A DNA stretch of 64,000 nucleotides from JABWAN01 sp041918175 (GCA_041918175.1 JAYRWE010000048.1:10044-74043), one strand, 5' to 3'. Counted from the first letter of the stretch, positions 34,182-43,291 are shown. Notes: generated by a model not told the origin, from the letters alone. Numbers and translations: made by a program.

Positions 34182-35228
34182 TCACGCCAACACGCGCAAA
34201 ATTTCATCGCGCGCGAATTGCGGCAAGGGCTGCCTTTCTTCGTCTTCGAGCAGCCAATGTCCCTCGCCTTGCGGCAAAACCCGCCCGATGATTGCCGCAG
34301 AAATATCAGCGGCATGGTACTTCTGCAACAGTTCTTCACACGCCGCGGCATGCCCAATGACCAACAACGCGCCCGAAGCGATCAAGCCCAGCGGATCGAG
34401 CGCAAAGTGCTCGCACAAAAGTTTCGTTTCGGGGAAAAGCATAACGTGCGCGCCGAATATTTCCACGCCGAGCTTGTTTTCTTCCAACAATTCATGAATC
34501 GCATTCGCCAAGCCGCCCTCGGTGGGGTCATGTAACGCGTGAATGCCCGACACGTCCCACGCGAGCTTTGCTTCCGGCACAACGCTGATGCCGGGGTGCG
34601 TAAAAAAGTTTTGGCAATGCGTGGCAAACTCTGTTTCGAAAACTTCCGCCAGCGCCGCGGCTTTGCGTTTACCGATAATCGCCGTGGCTTCCACGGCCAG
34701 GCCCTTCGTGAGCAAAAGCTGATCGCCGGGTTGAATATATGCCGGTGCATATCGGCGCGTGAGCGGCGCTTCGCCCAACATCATGCCGACCACCACGGGC
34801 TGCGTCACGGCCGCGGTAATTTCAGTATGTCCGCCGCACCATGCAATCGCCAATGACTCGCACGCGTGTTTGATTTGCTGAAAAATTTCTTCAACGTGCG
34901 CGGCTTCGGTTTTGTGCTCCGGCATGAGCAATGTGGCCATAAACCATTTCGGCTCACCGCCCATGCAGGCCACGTCATTCGCATTGATCTGCACCGCATA
35001 GGAGCCTAAGTCTTCCGTTACGAATGTAATCGGGTCGGTCTTCGCAATGAGCAGACGATCTTCCAACTGAATCACCGCGGCATCGCGTCCAAGGCCCGCG
35101 CCGAGTTCAACGTTTGCATTCGTTTGAACATACTCCGCTAAAAGGCGCTGCAACAATGCCATGGGCAATTTGCCCGAAGGCAGATTTGCTTGCGACGCGA
35201 GGTTTTCTATTTCCGGAAGAAGCGACAT
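34182..35228 (-). CDS. AIR synthase-related / HypE-like ATP-binding protein
   Basis: 348 residues from MSLLPEIE (a Met four codons earlier is possible). It has the PurM fold landmarks: GAGLGRDAAVIQLEDRLLIAKTDPITFVTEDLGSYAVQINANDVACMGGEPKWFM, VGMMLGE, GDQLLLTKGLAVEATAII, VSGIHALHDPTEGGLANAIHELLEE and a C-terminal IASGALLVIG. It lacks the PRIC-type cysteine tail of true HypE, and no hydrogenase genes are present. It should bind ATP and act on an amide or carbamoyl group; the substrate is unknown. Confidence 0.8.
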   Translation of the reverse strand: MSLLPEIENLASQANLPSGKLPMALLQRLLAEYVQTNANVELGAGLGRDAAVIQLEDRLLIAKTDPITFVTEDLGSYAVQINANDVACMGGEPKWFMATLLMPEHKTEAAHVEEIFQQIKHACESLAIAWCGGHTEITAAVTQPVVVGMMLGEAPLTRRYAPAYIQPGDQLLLTKGLAVEATAIIGKRKAAALAEVFETEFATHCQNFFTHPGISVVPEAKLAWDVSGIHALHDPTEGGLANAIHELLEENKLGVEIFGAHVMLFPETKLLCEHFALDPLGLIASGALLVIGHAAACEELLQKYHAADISAAIIGRVLPQGEGHWLLEDEERQPLPQFARDEILRVLA

Positions 35229-35316
35229 AAACTCTCTCATGCTGGCGCATTCAGATGAAGCGCTGCTTTTACAAATTACAGAATCAAATGTAGATCAAAA
35301 TTTTAAAAATTTTTTC

Positions 35317-35398
35317 TCGGCGACACTCGGTGACTTCGGCGTATTTCGGTGGAAAAGCTATGCCGCCGAGTGACACCGAAGTCACCGAGTGTCGCCGA
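35317..35398. mobile_element. 82-base element with perfect 23-base inverted repeats
   Basis: Left arm 35317-35339 begins TCGGCGACACTCGGTGAC; right arm 35376-35398 is its exact complement over 23 bases, and a few more bases match after one mismatch. The 36-base centre is non-coding. It is MITE-like or a large bidirectional hairpin between two minus-strand genes. Confidence 0.65.
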
Positions 35399-35469
35399 AT
35401 AAAGAAATAGCAGCCCATCAGTTCATACTTGCGTGGCGCGAGTATAACGAATGCTCGCAACAACAGCAA

Positions 35470-35523
35470 GCGCGGAGCAAAAAAGAAAGCCTCGCCGCAA
35501 ATTTCGATTTGCAACGAGGCTTT
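35470..35523 (-). terminator. Rho-independent terminator, minus strand
   Basis: AAAGCCTCG pairs with CGAGGCTTT and GCAAAT with ATTTGC around a short loop (35486-35523). On the minus strand it is followed by CTTTTTTGC. It ends the 35549-37888 transcript. Confidence 0.82.
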
Positions 35524-35548
35524 GAATTTTTCAAAAAGCGCACGGGCG

Positions 35549-37888
35549 CTACGCGACCATCTCGCCTCTCAGATTTTTGATTTTCACCGGCGCGGCGTGG
35601 CCGTTCGTTTCGCCAAAGCTCAACGTATCCATCGGGCACACGGTGACGCAAATGCCGCAGCCGATGCACGAGCTCGTTTCATTATCGAGCACTTGTTGCT
35701 TCAGCGCGTAGCTCATTACGTCAATGCCCACTTGGCAATTGCGCGAGCACTCATAGCAGCCGATGCACTTGTCGTTCGCCACGATTTTAAATTTGCCGAC
35801 TTTGAGTTTGGCGAAGAACGCGGATTGCAAGTGCATGAGCTTCGCAAGCGGGCACCAATAGCGGCACCACACTTTGCCTCCGAGAAACGGATACAGCGTC
35901 ACCGGCAAAATGCCCACGAGCCACACGTCCGCATAAATGCGATACGCAGTGATGCCCCACTCCGCAGTGCCCGCGAGCGCGCTATACACATCTTTCGCGA
36001 GCATGAGCACGGTCACAATCGCCGCGAAGATGAGCACTGCGAAATTCATCCACTCCCACTTGATCGAAGTTTTGCCCTTAGGCGCGAGATGGCGCCAACG
36101 GTCGCCGAAAGTTTCCGCGAGGCCGCCGCAACCGCAAATCCACGAGCAATAACGCTTGCCGTGAAAGAGCACGAAGATCGGAATAAGCACGAACGTGAGC
36201 AGCACGCCCCACACGACCCACACTTGATGCGGGCTATAAAAAAACGTGTAGAAAAAGAGCGGCCACGCATAGATCAAACCGTAGCTGCGCCACGCCTGCT
36301 CCGTAAAAGTCGGATCGCTCGCGAGCTTCTCGCCGACCCATTGATATTGCACCGCGGTTTGAAATAGAAATTCGGGAATGAGAAAAAAGAAGATCCATTG
36401 AAAGCTGATGAGGCTGATGTAGCGCCAGATTTGAAACTTGTCCTTGCGATCAAGGCCCCAACGTTTGAGTGCTTGCAAGCCGAAAAGCGTCATCAAGCTG
36501 GTGTAAAGCACGGTATACCAAAACGACCACGGCCGGTCAAAGAACGAGAGAAATTGGTAGCCCCAATCTTTGTACGGCCAAAACTCTTCGCCCTTGCCCA
36601 CCTTCGCGCCATAGATCGTATACCACACGAAGAACGAAACCCCGAGCCACGCGAAGCGATCGCCGCGCACGCCGAATGTGATAAGGCCCGCAAGCGTGGC
36701 GAGAAAGAGCAACACGCCGCTCCAACTCGGAGCGAACGAGAGTTCGAGGCCGAGAAAATTTGCATGCCCACCCACGCTTGCGCCGAAAATCGAAAGTCCG
36801 ATAAAGCCGAGCACGCTGAGTATAATCGTGCGCACGAGGCTGCCCTCCCACTCGTTCTCCATTTTTAAACCGAGCGACTTGAGAAAGTCGCGCGGCACAT
36901 CGGCGCCGATGAGGACGAATGCATGATCGTATGGAATCGTGCGCACTTCATCAGAGCCGCCGCGATTGATTTTCAGCGTGGCCTCATGCTCGCCAAACTC
37001 TGTGATCTGTGAATTGAGCAACGGCTCGATGCGCTTCGCAGCAATCGCTTCGTTCAGCTTACGCTCATTGTCTTTGAAGATGCGGCTAAACTCGCCGCCG
37101 CGATAGGAGAGATAAACTTTGTTCCGCTCGCTAAGGGTGATGGCCGCTTCGATCGCACTGTTGCCGCCGCCCACCACGATGATGCTCTCCTCGTGATATT
37201 TGCGCGGCGAGTAGAGCCGATGATAAACATGCTCGCGCTCTTCGCCTTTCACTTTCAGCTTGCGCGGGTTGCCGCGTTGGCCGGTCGCAAGCACGATGCG
37301 CTTGCTGCGATAACTCGCCTTCGGGGTTTTGATAAAAAAAACGCCGTCCTTCTTTTCAATGCCGGTCACGCCCTCCATCGTGTGTACTTGCAAACGATTC
37401 TCCTGAATCATGTCGTGCCAGCGCTGCGTCAGCTCTTCTTTCGTCGCGCCGTCGAGCCAGAGTTTGCCTTTGGCAGGCTGCGTGTCCGGCTCGGCATAGA
37501 CCCATTTGCCTTCGGGAAAATTTTCAATCGTATTCGCGATCTGCTCTTTTTCAAGCACGAGATAACGCAGGCCGCGTGTTTGCGCCTGCAACGCCGCGTT
37601 CAACCCCGCTGCGCCCGCGCCGATGATGATCACATCGTGCAGGTTCGCATCGCTGCCGCCAATCGCCTGCGGCAAACCCGCAATGTGCTCGATGACTTCA
37701 TAGCCGTGCGCCATCGCATATTTGATCACGGGCGCGCCGGCAAGATCGCCGATCACGTACAAGCCCGCGATGTTGCTCTCGTTGTTCTTCCGCAAAAACG
37801 GCCGCTCGTTTTGGCTGCTACCGGAGTGGAGAATATCGACGAGGGCTTGTTTGATTTTATTTCCAAGGGAAAGAATTTTGGGGGACAT
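35549..37888 (-). CDS. circularly permuted flavin disulfide-reductase-like domain fused to NapH/NosR-type membrane polyferredoxin
   Basis: 779 residues. Residues 30-72 hold the segment that normally ends thioredoxin-reductase-like flavoproteins (NIAGLYVIGDLAGAPVIKYAMAHGYEVIEHI). It is followed by the FAD Rossmann start DVIIIGAGAAGLNAAL (G90, G92, G95) and an NADPH site VVGGGNSAIEAA near 235-250; there is no CxxC redox pair. About 350-690 are several membrane helices with two loop cysteine motifs (CSWICGCGG and CRYWCPLAKLMHL). Two ferredoxin clusters close the protein: CIGCYECSRNC and CIGCGICVTVCP. It probably moves electrons between NAD(P)H and a membrane acceptor. The terminator at 35470 and the single-gene layout suggest it is a self-contained unit. 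Confidence 0.82.
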   Translation of the reverse strand: MSPKILSLGNKIKQALVDILHSGSSQNERPFLRKNNESNIAGLYVIGDLAGAPVIKYAMAHGYEVIEHIAGLPQAIGGSDANLHDVIIIGAGAAGLNAALQAQTRGLRYLVLEKEQIANTIENFPEGKWVYAEPDTQPAKGKLWLDGATKEELTQRWHDMIQENRLQVHTMEGVTGIEKKDGVFFIKTPKASYRSKRIVLATGQRGNPRKLKVKGEEREHVYHRLYSPRKYHEESIIVVGGGNSAIEAAITLSERNKVYLSYRGGEFSRIFKDNERKLNEAIAAKRIEPLLNSQITEFGEHEATLKINRGGSDEVRTIPYDHAFVLIGADVPRDFLKSLGLKMENEWEGSLVRTIILSVLGFIGLSIFGASVGGHANFLGLELSFAPSWSGVLLFLATLAGLITFGVRGDRFAWLGVSFFVWYTIYGAKVGKGEEFWPYKDWGYQFLSFFDRPWSFWYTVLYTSLMTLFGLQALKRWGLDRKDKFQIWRYISLISFQWIFFFLIPEFLFQTAVQYQWVGEKLASDPTFTEQAWRSYGLIYAWPLFFYTFFYSPHQVWVVWGVLLTFVLIPIFVLFHGKRYCSWICGCGGLAETFGDRWRHLAPKGKTSIKWEWMNFAVLIFAAIVTVLMLAKDVYSALAGTAEWGITAYRIYADVWLVGILPVTLYPFLGGKVWCRYWCPLAKLMHLQSAFFAKLKVGKFKIVANDKCIGCYECSRNCQVGIDVMSYALKQQVLDNETSSCIGCGICVTVCPMDTLSFGETNGHAAPVKIKNLRGEMVA

Positions 37889-37979
37889 GTTTCTCGCCTG
37901 ATTGTTTGGTTAATGAGGCTGAGGGGCATTTGGAGGTTTGGTTTTTTCGCAATAAACGATACTTTATTCAATTCCCCAA

Positions 37980-38624
37980 TCACCCTCGCCTCTCCACTTC
38001 CGAGGCCACGATCGGCTGCAACCTGGCACCGCAGCCGGAACATGCTTTCGCCGCGGGATGATTGGTGTGGCCGCATTGCCCGCACGCAACCGGTTCATGC
38101 GTGGTGTGAACTTTCACGAGTCCGCTCGGCACTTCCGCGGATTGCGCCGCGCGTGGGCGCGTGAGCACGTAGAGATACCCGAGCGCGCTGAAAATCAAAC
38201 CAATAAAAAAATGTGGAATGGGATTCAGACCTTTCGTTACCGCGGTGTAGCCGCTCAAGCCGCTGCAAAGCAACGCGACCAGAACATATAACCCAAACAG
38301 AAACCAACTGAGGTCTATTCCCTTTGCTTGCGCCGTGTGCTCATGAAAGAGCGCGCTCTTGGGTTTGATGCGCGCCAAATAACGGCTCGAATCCGCAACA
38401 AAAGCCACGACATGCTCCAACTTGATCGGCACGCGCCGGCCGCGAATGAGATAAACAACATCATCTCGCGACAACGGTTGCCCAGAAATAAAACATCTCT
38501 CGCCCACTTCAACCGCAACACGCGCATACGGCAAATCCGGCATGGAATCTTGCGCCCAACTCGCGAGCGCGTAACTCAAGCCGCACGCAAAAATCAGAAT
38601 GACGTGTCTTCGTATAAAAAGCAT
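37980..38624 (-). CDS. secreted/membrane protein with C-terminal zinc ribbon, unknown function
   Basis: 214 residues from MLFIRRH (GAGGAGAG upstream); the frame extending to 38834 is rejected. Signal peptide (IFACGLSYALASWAQ), an extracytoplasmic segment with CFISGQPLSRDDVVYLIRGRRVPI, two membrane helices (about 110-130 and 140-160), then a cytoplasmic double-CxxC zinc ribbon (CGQCGHTNHPAAKACSGCGARL). It lies 90 bases before the start of the flavoprotein gene on the same strand. The role is unknown. Confidence 0.65.
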   Translation of the reverse strand: MLFIRRHVILIFACGLSYALASWAQDSMPDLPYARVAVEVGERCFISGQPLSRDDVVYLIRGRRVPIKLEHVVAFVADSSRYLARIKPKSALFHEHTAQAKGIDLSWFLFGLYVLVALLCSGLSGYTAVTKGLNPIPHFFIGLIFSALGYLYVLTRPRAAQSAEVPSGLVKVHTTHEPVACGQCGHTNHPAAKACSGCGARLQPIVASEVERRG

Positions 38625-38629
38625 ATTGC

Positions 38630-39039
38630 TCTCCTCGCGGGTTTGGCGTGACGCTATCTGGAAGTTGCCACTTTGGGGTAACGAAGTGTAACGGATGGAT
38701 TTGAATTTCGCAATGGAGAAAAAAGAAGATGCTTTGTTAAGCAGTACGACGCAACCGCGAAAACAGATTGCTCCCAAGCGGCCTGTTATAAAATTACCGT
38801 TGGTATTGGGAGGCGTCTGATCGAACTCTTTCATTTTTTTGCTTGTGGATACGATCCCAGGGTGCGCTTCGCGCTACCCTGGACTTTCTTATGAAGCGCC
38901 TTCGGCGCTATCCATTTCTTGCTTCACACACAAAACGACAAAGAACAAGAAATCAAGACCGACCGGCCACACCCATGTTCACTCACAACATATCGCGCAG
39001 AAATATTTTTGTTCACACCATATTTACTAAAATTAGTGC
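38630..39039. other. intergenic region with one palindrome
   Basis: No gene is supported. 38857-38882 is a perfect hairpin (CCAGGGT, loop GCGCTTCGCGCT, ACCCTGG). From about 38940 the sequence becomes AT-rich and leads to the promoter at 39040. Confidence 0.6.
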
Positions 39040-39068
39040 TTGACAATCGCAGGTTCGGCGATTATATT
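39040..39068 (+). promoter_or_regulatory. sigma-70 promoter for the nrdJ leader
   Basis: TTGACA (39040-39045), a 17-base spacer and TATATT (39063-39068), close to the ideal housekeeping promoter. It is followed by a 327-base leader with no recognised riboswitch and then the duplicated nrdJ start at 39396. Confidence 0.72.
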
Positions 39069-39395
39069 GCCGCCGTTTTGCGCTGAAATTTTGGGTAGAA
39101 AAATACCGCGCGGATGTGCGCCGCGGAGGACAAGGACGCGACTTCCTCTTCGGCGGCTTCAGGTAGTTTTGCGATAGGGATGATTGGTTAGCACCATTGG
39201 CAGGTTTAATCCACGACGCACGAGCTTGGAAAGAGCGCTCGCAGGCAGCTATTCCATTGCATGCGAGGCATTACTTTTTTCAACTCGAAGCAATCCCTGA
39301 ACCTCGCAGACGATCCGCGCTGAGAAGTTTCTCGTTGTTTGAATACAGCGGCAACTTCTGAGATTGGCTCGCCTGCCACCTCCCGGAGGAAGAAC

Positions 39396-39539
39396 ATGGC
39401 CGCGAAAGCCACGGTATTAGAGCAACTCAACATCCGCACACAAATGTTGGTAATGCCCTCCGTTACTTTCCCACCACGGTCGCGGTCGAACAACAATTTA
39501 ATAAACAACGAGATTTTTCGTAAGCACGCCAAAGTTTAA
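39396..39539 (+). pseudogene. broken duplicate of the nrdJ 5' end
   Basis: The first 26 bases of the coding sequence (MAAKATVLE) are identical to those of intact nrdJ at 40367, both with a purine-rich ribosome site before the ATG. Then similarity decays: IRT at residues 12-14 and the SVT segment are still recognisable, and the frame ends at 39537 after unrelated residues. The promoter lies upstream of this copy, while the intact gene follows 0.97 kb later, beyond the DUF2188 and HNH genes. Confidence 0.7.
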
Positions 39540-39652
39540 TTTCGCCTTCTTCAAGATGGCGAATCAGGATCTCTGCGTTTGTGGGTCTCTCGGACAAACA
39601 ACTTACTACCCTTTGATCTACTCACGGACAAACTAAACTAAGGAGATTTTTT

Positions 39653-39874
39653 ATGAACAAGAATCAACACGTTGTTTATCGTGATGGAAGATGGGCAATT
39701 CGAGGCGAAGGCAATCAACGCGACACGTCTGTGCATGATACACAGCGCGATGCTATCGAGGCTGGAAGAGCTATCGCACAGAACCAACAAAGCGAGTTGA
39801 TTATTCACGGCCGAGATGGCAAAATTCGAGAGCGTGATAGTTATGGTAACGATCCTCATCCTCCAAGAGGGTGA
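39653..39874 (+). CDS. DUF2188 domain protein
   Basis: 73 residues; AAGGAG precedes the ATG. The DUF2188 pattern is clear: HVVYRDGRWAIRGEGNQRDTSVHDTQRDAIEAGRAIAQNQQSELIIHGRDGKIRERDSYGNDP. The family is small, of unknown role, and frequent in mobile and plasmid regions. It lies 40 bases before the HNH gene with which it is probably cotranscribed. Confidence 0.8.
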   Translation: MNKNQHVVYRDGRWAIRGEGNQRDTSVHDTQRDAIEAGRAIAQNQQSELIIHGRDGKIRERDSYGNDPHPPRG

Positions 39875-39914
39875 ATTTTTTATTGTCGGAGTTTAACTTA
39901 AAGGAGGTTTTGTC

Positions 39915-40208
39915 ATGCAATACAGCTACCCGTTCAATAACACTGATGATAGCACCAAACGTCAAGTTTGGCAAAAGGGTGTGATCATTGAAGGCTATAA
40001 CGCAAACGTCTGGCGGCGAGACATATATGGTTTTGCCATGAAATTTGAAGAGCATGGAAATACCAACTCGCAGTACGGATGGGAAATTGATCACATTAAG
40101 CCCAAAGCTAAAGGTGGAGAAACCACATGGGATAATCTTCAGCCACTTCAGTGGGAAAACAATCGTAAGAAGGGCGATAATTATCCCTGGAATCCGCGTG
40201 GATTTTAG
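39915..40208 (+). CDS. small HNH endonuclease domain protein
   Basis: 97 residues; AAAGGAGG precedes the ATG. The HNH motif is complete: D59-H60 in WEIDHIKPKAKGG, N74 in WDNLQPL and N83 in WENNRKKGD. It lacks the extra domains of large homing enzymes. The DUF2188 gene precedes it, and the intact nrdJ follows at 40367 after a terminator. It could nick or cut DNA, but a known target is not deduced. Confidence 0.8.
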   Translation: MQYSYPFNNTDDSTKRQVWQKGVIIEGYNANVWRRDIYGFAMKFEEHGNTNSQYGWEIDHIKPKAKGGETTWDNLQPLQWENNRKKGDNYPWNPRGF

Positions 40209-40219
40209 AAAGCTGTAGG

Positions 40220-40267
40220 AGCTACCTACTTACTTTAGTTTGGTAAATCAGTAGGTAGCTTTCCTTT
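40220..40267 (+). terminator. Rho-independent terminator after the HNH gene
   Basis: An 11-base perfect stem (AGCTACCTACT at 40220-40230 and its complement at 40250-40260) is followed by TTCCTTTGCTTT, a weak T-run. It would separate the HNH transcript from nrdJ, whose own promoter must then lie in 40268-40366. Confidence 0.65.
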
Positions 40268-40366
40268 GCTTTCAGCAGCAGGTTGTAATGGTAATGGGGT
40301 AGCATCCATGTTTTTACAACCTCAATTTTCAATCTAACAACTCAGCCGACACGAAGGAGGAGGCAC

Positions 40367-43183
40367 ATGGCCGCGAAAGCCACGGTATTAGAAGCTCCCG
40401 AGATCCGCACCAAAGAGAATGGCAAGGCCCACCACGAGCGGCCCACCGCGCTCTCCGTTACGCGCTATTTCACCGACGGGCGCACACATCCCTACGACGA
40501 AGTCAAATGGGAAAAACGCTCCGCCCTCATCACCAATGAAAAGGGCGAGGCCGTCTTCCGCCAAGACGACATCGAAGTGCCCACCACGTGGTCGCAAACC
40601 GCGACCAATGTTGTCGTCAGCAAATATTTCAACGGCAAAATTGGAACGCCCAAACGCGAGAGCAGCGTGCGTCGTTTGATCGAGCGCGTGGCCGCGACCA
40701 TTCGCGATTGGGGTCTCTCCGGAAAATATTTTTCTTCCTCCGAAGACGCGAATGTCTTCTATGAAGAGCTGGCGCACTTGCTTGTGCAGCAAAAACTCGC
40801 CTTCAACAGTCCCGTTTGGTTTAACTGTGGAATTGAGCCGAAGCCGCAATGCTCCGCGTGCTTCATCAATTCCGTTGAAGACCGCATGGAGTCGATTTTG
40901 GAATTGGCCAAGACCGAAGGCATGCTCTTCAAATGGGGTTCGGGCACGGGTTCGAATCTTTCCACGCTGCGTTCTTCCAAAGAAAAACTTTCCGGCGGCG
41001 GCGTGGCCAGCGGCCCGGTGAGTTTCATGCGCGGCTTTGATGCATTTGCCGGTGTGATTAAAAGCGGCGGCAAAACCCGACGCGCCGCGAAGATGGTCAT
41101 TCTCAACATTGATCATCCCGACATCGAAGAGTTTATTGACAGCAAAGCGGGCGAAGAGAAGAAAGCGTGGGCATTGATCGACGCGGGTTATGACGGCTCG
41201 TTCAACGGCGAGGCGTACAACTCGATCTTCTTTCAAAACGCCAACCACAGCGTGCGCGTGAATGATGCGTTCATGCAAGCCGCGCAAGCTGATCGTGAGT
41301 GGCAAACCCGTGCGGTGACGACGGGCGAAGTGGTCGATACTTATCGCAGCCGCGATTTGATGAAGAAGATTGCCGAAGCCGCGTGGCTCTGCGGCGATCC
41401 CGGCATGCAGTTCGATACCACGATCAACGATTGGCACACCTGCGCGAACACGGATAAAATTTATGCGAGCAATCCGTGCAGCGAATATATGTTTCTGAAC
41501 GACACAGCCTGCAATCTCGCCTCGCTCAACTTGATGAAGTTCCGCAAAGAAGATGGCGGCTTTGATGCCGAGGCATTCAAACATGCGGTGCATATCACTA
41601 TTCTCGCGCAAGAAATCATTGTCGATAACGCGAGCTATCCCACGCCGAGGATCGAAGCGAACAGCCACGAGTTTCGCCCACTCGGTTTGGGCTATGCGAA
41701 TCTCGGCGCGCTGCTCATGGCTTCGGGTCTGCCATATGACAGCGAGGGCGGTCGCGCGTATTCCGCCATGATCACCGCGCTCATGCACGGCCAAGCGTAT
41801 AAAACCTCCGCGCTCATTGCCAGCAAGCTCGGCCCGTTTCATTCGTTTGAAAAAAATCGCGAGCCGATGTTGCGCGTCATCAAGAAGCACGCGGCGCATG
41901 TGGATAAAATCGATGCGAGCCACGTCCCTCCCTCACTTCTTTCATCCACCAAAAAAGTTTGGGATGAAGTCATCACCTTTGGCAGCGAATATGGCTTCAA
42001 AAATTCGCAAGTCACCGTGCTTGCGCCCACGGGCACCATTGGCTTCATGATGGATTGCGACACAACGGGAGTTGAGCCGGATATCGCGCTGGTGAAATAC
42101 AAAAAGCTCGTGGGCGGCGGCGTGATCAAAATCGTTAATCAAACCGTGCCCGAAGCGTTGCGCAATCTTGGCTACAGCGCCGCGGAGCAAAAAGCGATTC
42201 TCGATTACATCGATAAGAACGACACGATCGAAGGCGCGCCCGGTTTGCAAGATGAGCATTTGCCAGTGTTCGATTGCGCGTTCCAACCCGCGAAAGGCAA
42301 GCGTTCGATTCACTACATGGGCCACGTGAAAATGATGGCCGCGGTGCAGCCCTTCCTCTCCGGCGCAATTTCGAAAACCGTGAATATGCCCAACGACGTG
42401 ACCGCGGACGACATTGCAGACACGTATCTCGAAGCGTGGAAGATGGGCTTGAAAGCCATCGCAATCTATCGCGACGGCTGCAAACGCGTGCAACCGCTCA
42501 ACACGAAGATGGATGCCGTAGAAACGAAGCAGTCGAGTGCGCCAGTGGGTGAGATGCCCAAACCTGTGCGTCGTCGTTTACCGGATGAGAGAAAATCCAT
42601 CACGCACAAATTCAGCATTGCAGGACACGAAGGTTATTTGACCGTGGGCATGTATGAAGACGGCTCCCCCGGCGAAATTTTTGTGGTGATGGCAAAAGAA
42701 GGTTCGGTGGTTTCGGGTTTGATGGATTCGTTCGCGACCATGGTTTCGCTCGCGTTGCAATATGGCGTGCCGCTGCACGTGCTCGTGCGCAAGTTTCAGC
42801 ACGCGCGCTTCGAGCCGGCCGGCTTCACCATCAATCCACAAATTCCGATTGCGAAGTCCATCACGGATTACATCTTCCGCTGGCTCGCGCTGAAATTTTT
42901 GCCGAAGGAAGAGCTGGGCTTGAGCAACGGCAACGGCCACAACGAAACCGAATCAGAGTTCGGCGAGAGCGTTGCGCCAGTGCATGCAAACGGCGCCTCG
43001 CAATCAACTCATGCGAACAATTCCGCAAGCGCAACGAAGTCTGCGCAAGCCGAGTCGTTGGAGAATCGTATCTTCCAAAGTCAATCCGACGCGCCGCCCT
43101 GCCACGAGTGCGGCAGCGTGATGGTCCGCAGCGGGAGTTGCTACAAATGTTTTAACTGTGGAGCAACGAGCGGGTGTTCGTGA
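40367..43183 (+). CDS. nrdJ: adenosylcobalamin-dependent (class II) ribonucleoside-diphosphate reductase
   Basis: 938 residues; GAAGGAGGAGG precedes the ATG. It makes deoxynucleotides in a B12-dependent, oxygen-independent way. Catalytic features: NSPVWFNCGI (disulfide cysteine), FKWGSGTGSNLSTLRSS, NPCSEYMFLNDTACNLASLNL (N-x-C-x-E catalytic triad) and VLAPTGTIGFMMDCDTTGVEPD. After a linker (about 730-830) the tail holds a zinc-ribbon-like CHECGSVMVRSGSCYKCFNCG ending in CS. Full family length; the only RNR in the window. A partial copy of its start lies at 39396. Confidence 0.95.
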   Translation: MAAKATVLEAPEIRTKENGKAHHERPTALSVTRYFTDGRTHPYDEVKWEKRSALITNEKGEAVFRQDDIEVPTTWSQTATNVVVSKYFNGKIGTPKRESSVRRLIERVAATIRDWGLSGKYFSSSEDANVFYEELAHLLVQQKLAFNSPVWFNCGIEPKPQCSACFINSVEDRMESILELAKTEGMLFKWGSGTGSNLSTLRSSKEKLSGGGVASGPVSFMRGFDAFAGVIKSGGKTRRAAKMVILNIDHPDIEEFIDSKAGEEKKAWALIDAGYDGSFNGEAYNSIFFQNANHSVRVNDAFMQAAQADREWQTRAVTTGEVVDTYRSRDLMKKIAEAAWLCGDPGMQFDTTINDWHTCANTDKIYASNPCSEYMFLNDTACNLASLNLMKFRKEDGGFDAEAFKHAVHITILAQEIIVDNASYPTPRIEANSHEFRPLGLGYANLGALLMASGLPYDSEGGRAYSAMITALMHGQAYKTSALIASKLGPFHSFEKNREPMLRVIKKHAAHVDKIDASHVPPSLLSSTKKVWDEVITFGSEYGFKNSQVTVLAPTGTIGFMMDCDTTGVEPDIALVKYKKLVGGGVIKIVNQTVPEALRNLGYSAAEQKAILDYIDKNDTIEGAPGLQDEHLPVFDCAFQPAKGKRSIHYMGHVKMMAAVQPFLSGAISKTVNMPNDVTADDIADTYLEAWKMGLKAIAIYRDGCKRVQPLNTKMDAVETKQSSAPVGEMPKPVRRRLPDERKSITHKFSIAGHEGYLTVGMYEDGSPGEIFVVMAKEGSVVSGLMDSFATMVSLALQYGVPLHVLVRKFQHARFEPAGFTINPQIPIAKSITDYIFRWLALKFLPKEELGLSNGNGHNETESEFGESVAPVHANGASQSTHANNSASATKSAQAESLENRIFQSQSDAPPCHECGSVMVRSGSCYKCFNCGATSGCS

Positions 43184-43246
43184 GGAACTCTTCGAAATAG
43201 AAACCACTCCAAAGCAACGAATTGATTGCAACATAATCAAATATAG

Positions 43247-43270
43247 ACCCCTCTTTGTTTTGAGGGGTCA
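43247..43270. terminator. hairpin after nrdJ
   Basis: GACCCCTC (43247-43254) and GAGGGGTC (43263-43270) form a perfect 8-base stem with a T-rich loop. The T-run after it is weak. It separates nrdJ from the TIR gene. Confidence 0.5.
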
Positions 43271-43291
43271 TTTACCAAATGGAGAAAGGCC

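Noticed and set aside
34182..35228. Hydrogenase maturation factor HypE
   Set aside because: The fold fits, but the C-terminal cysteine motif is absent and no other hyp or hydrogenase gene is present, so I call it AIR-synthase-related.
39069..39395. Cobalamin riboswitch in the nrdJ leader
   Set aside because: Expected for a B12-dependent reductase, but I cannot find the B12 box or the conserved core in this leader. A covariance-model search would decide.
39206..39532. 108-residue minus-strand frame upstream of nrdJ
   Set aside because: It lies opposite the promoter leader and the duplicated nrdJ start, and has no family pattern or ribosome site.
39422..40366. Group I intron in nrdJ
   Set aside because: Introns with HNH genes are known in reductase genes, but the downstream gene is complete from its own ATG and the two starts overlap in sequence, so splicing would not restore a gene.
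40388..41923. 511-residue antisense frame over nrdJ
   Set aside because: Shadow of a highly conserved gene; no ribosome site or family pattern.
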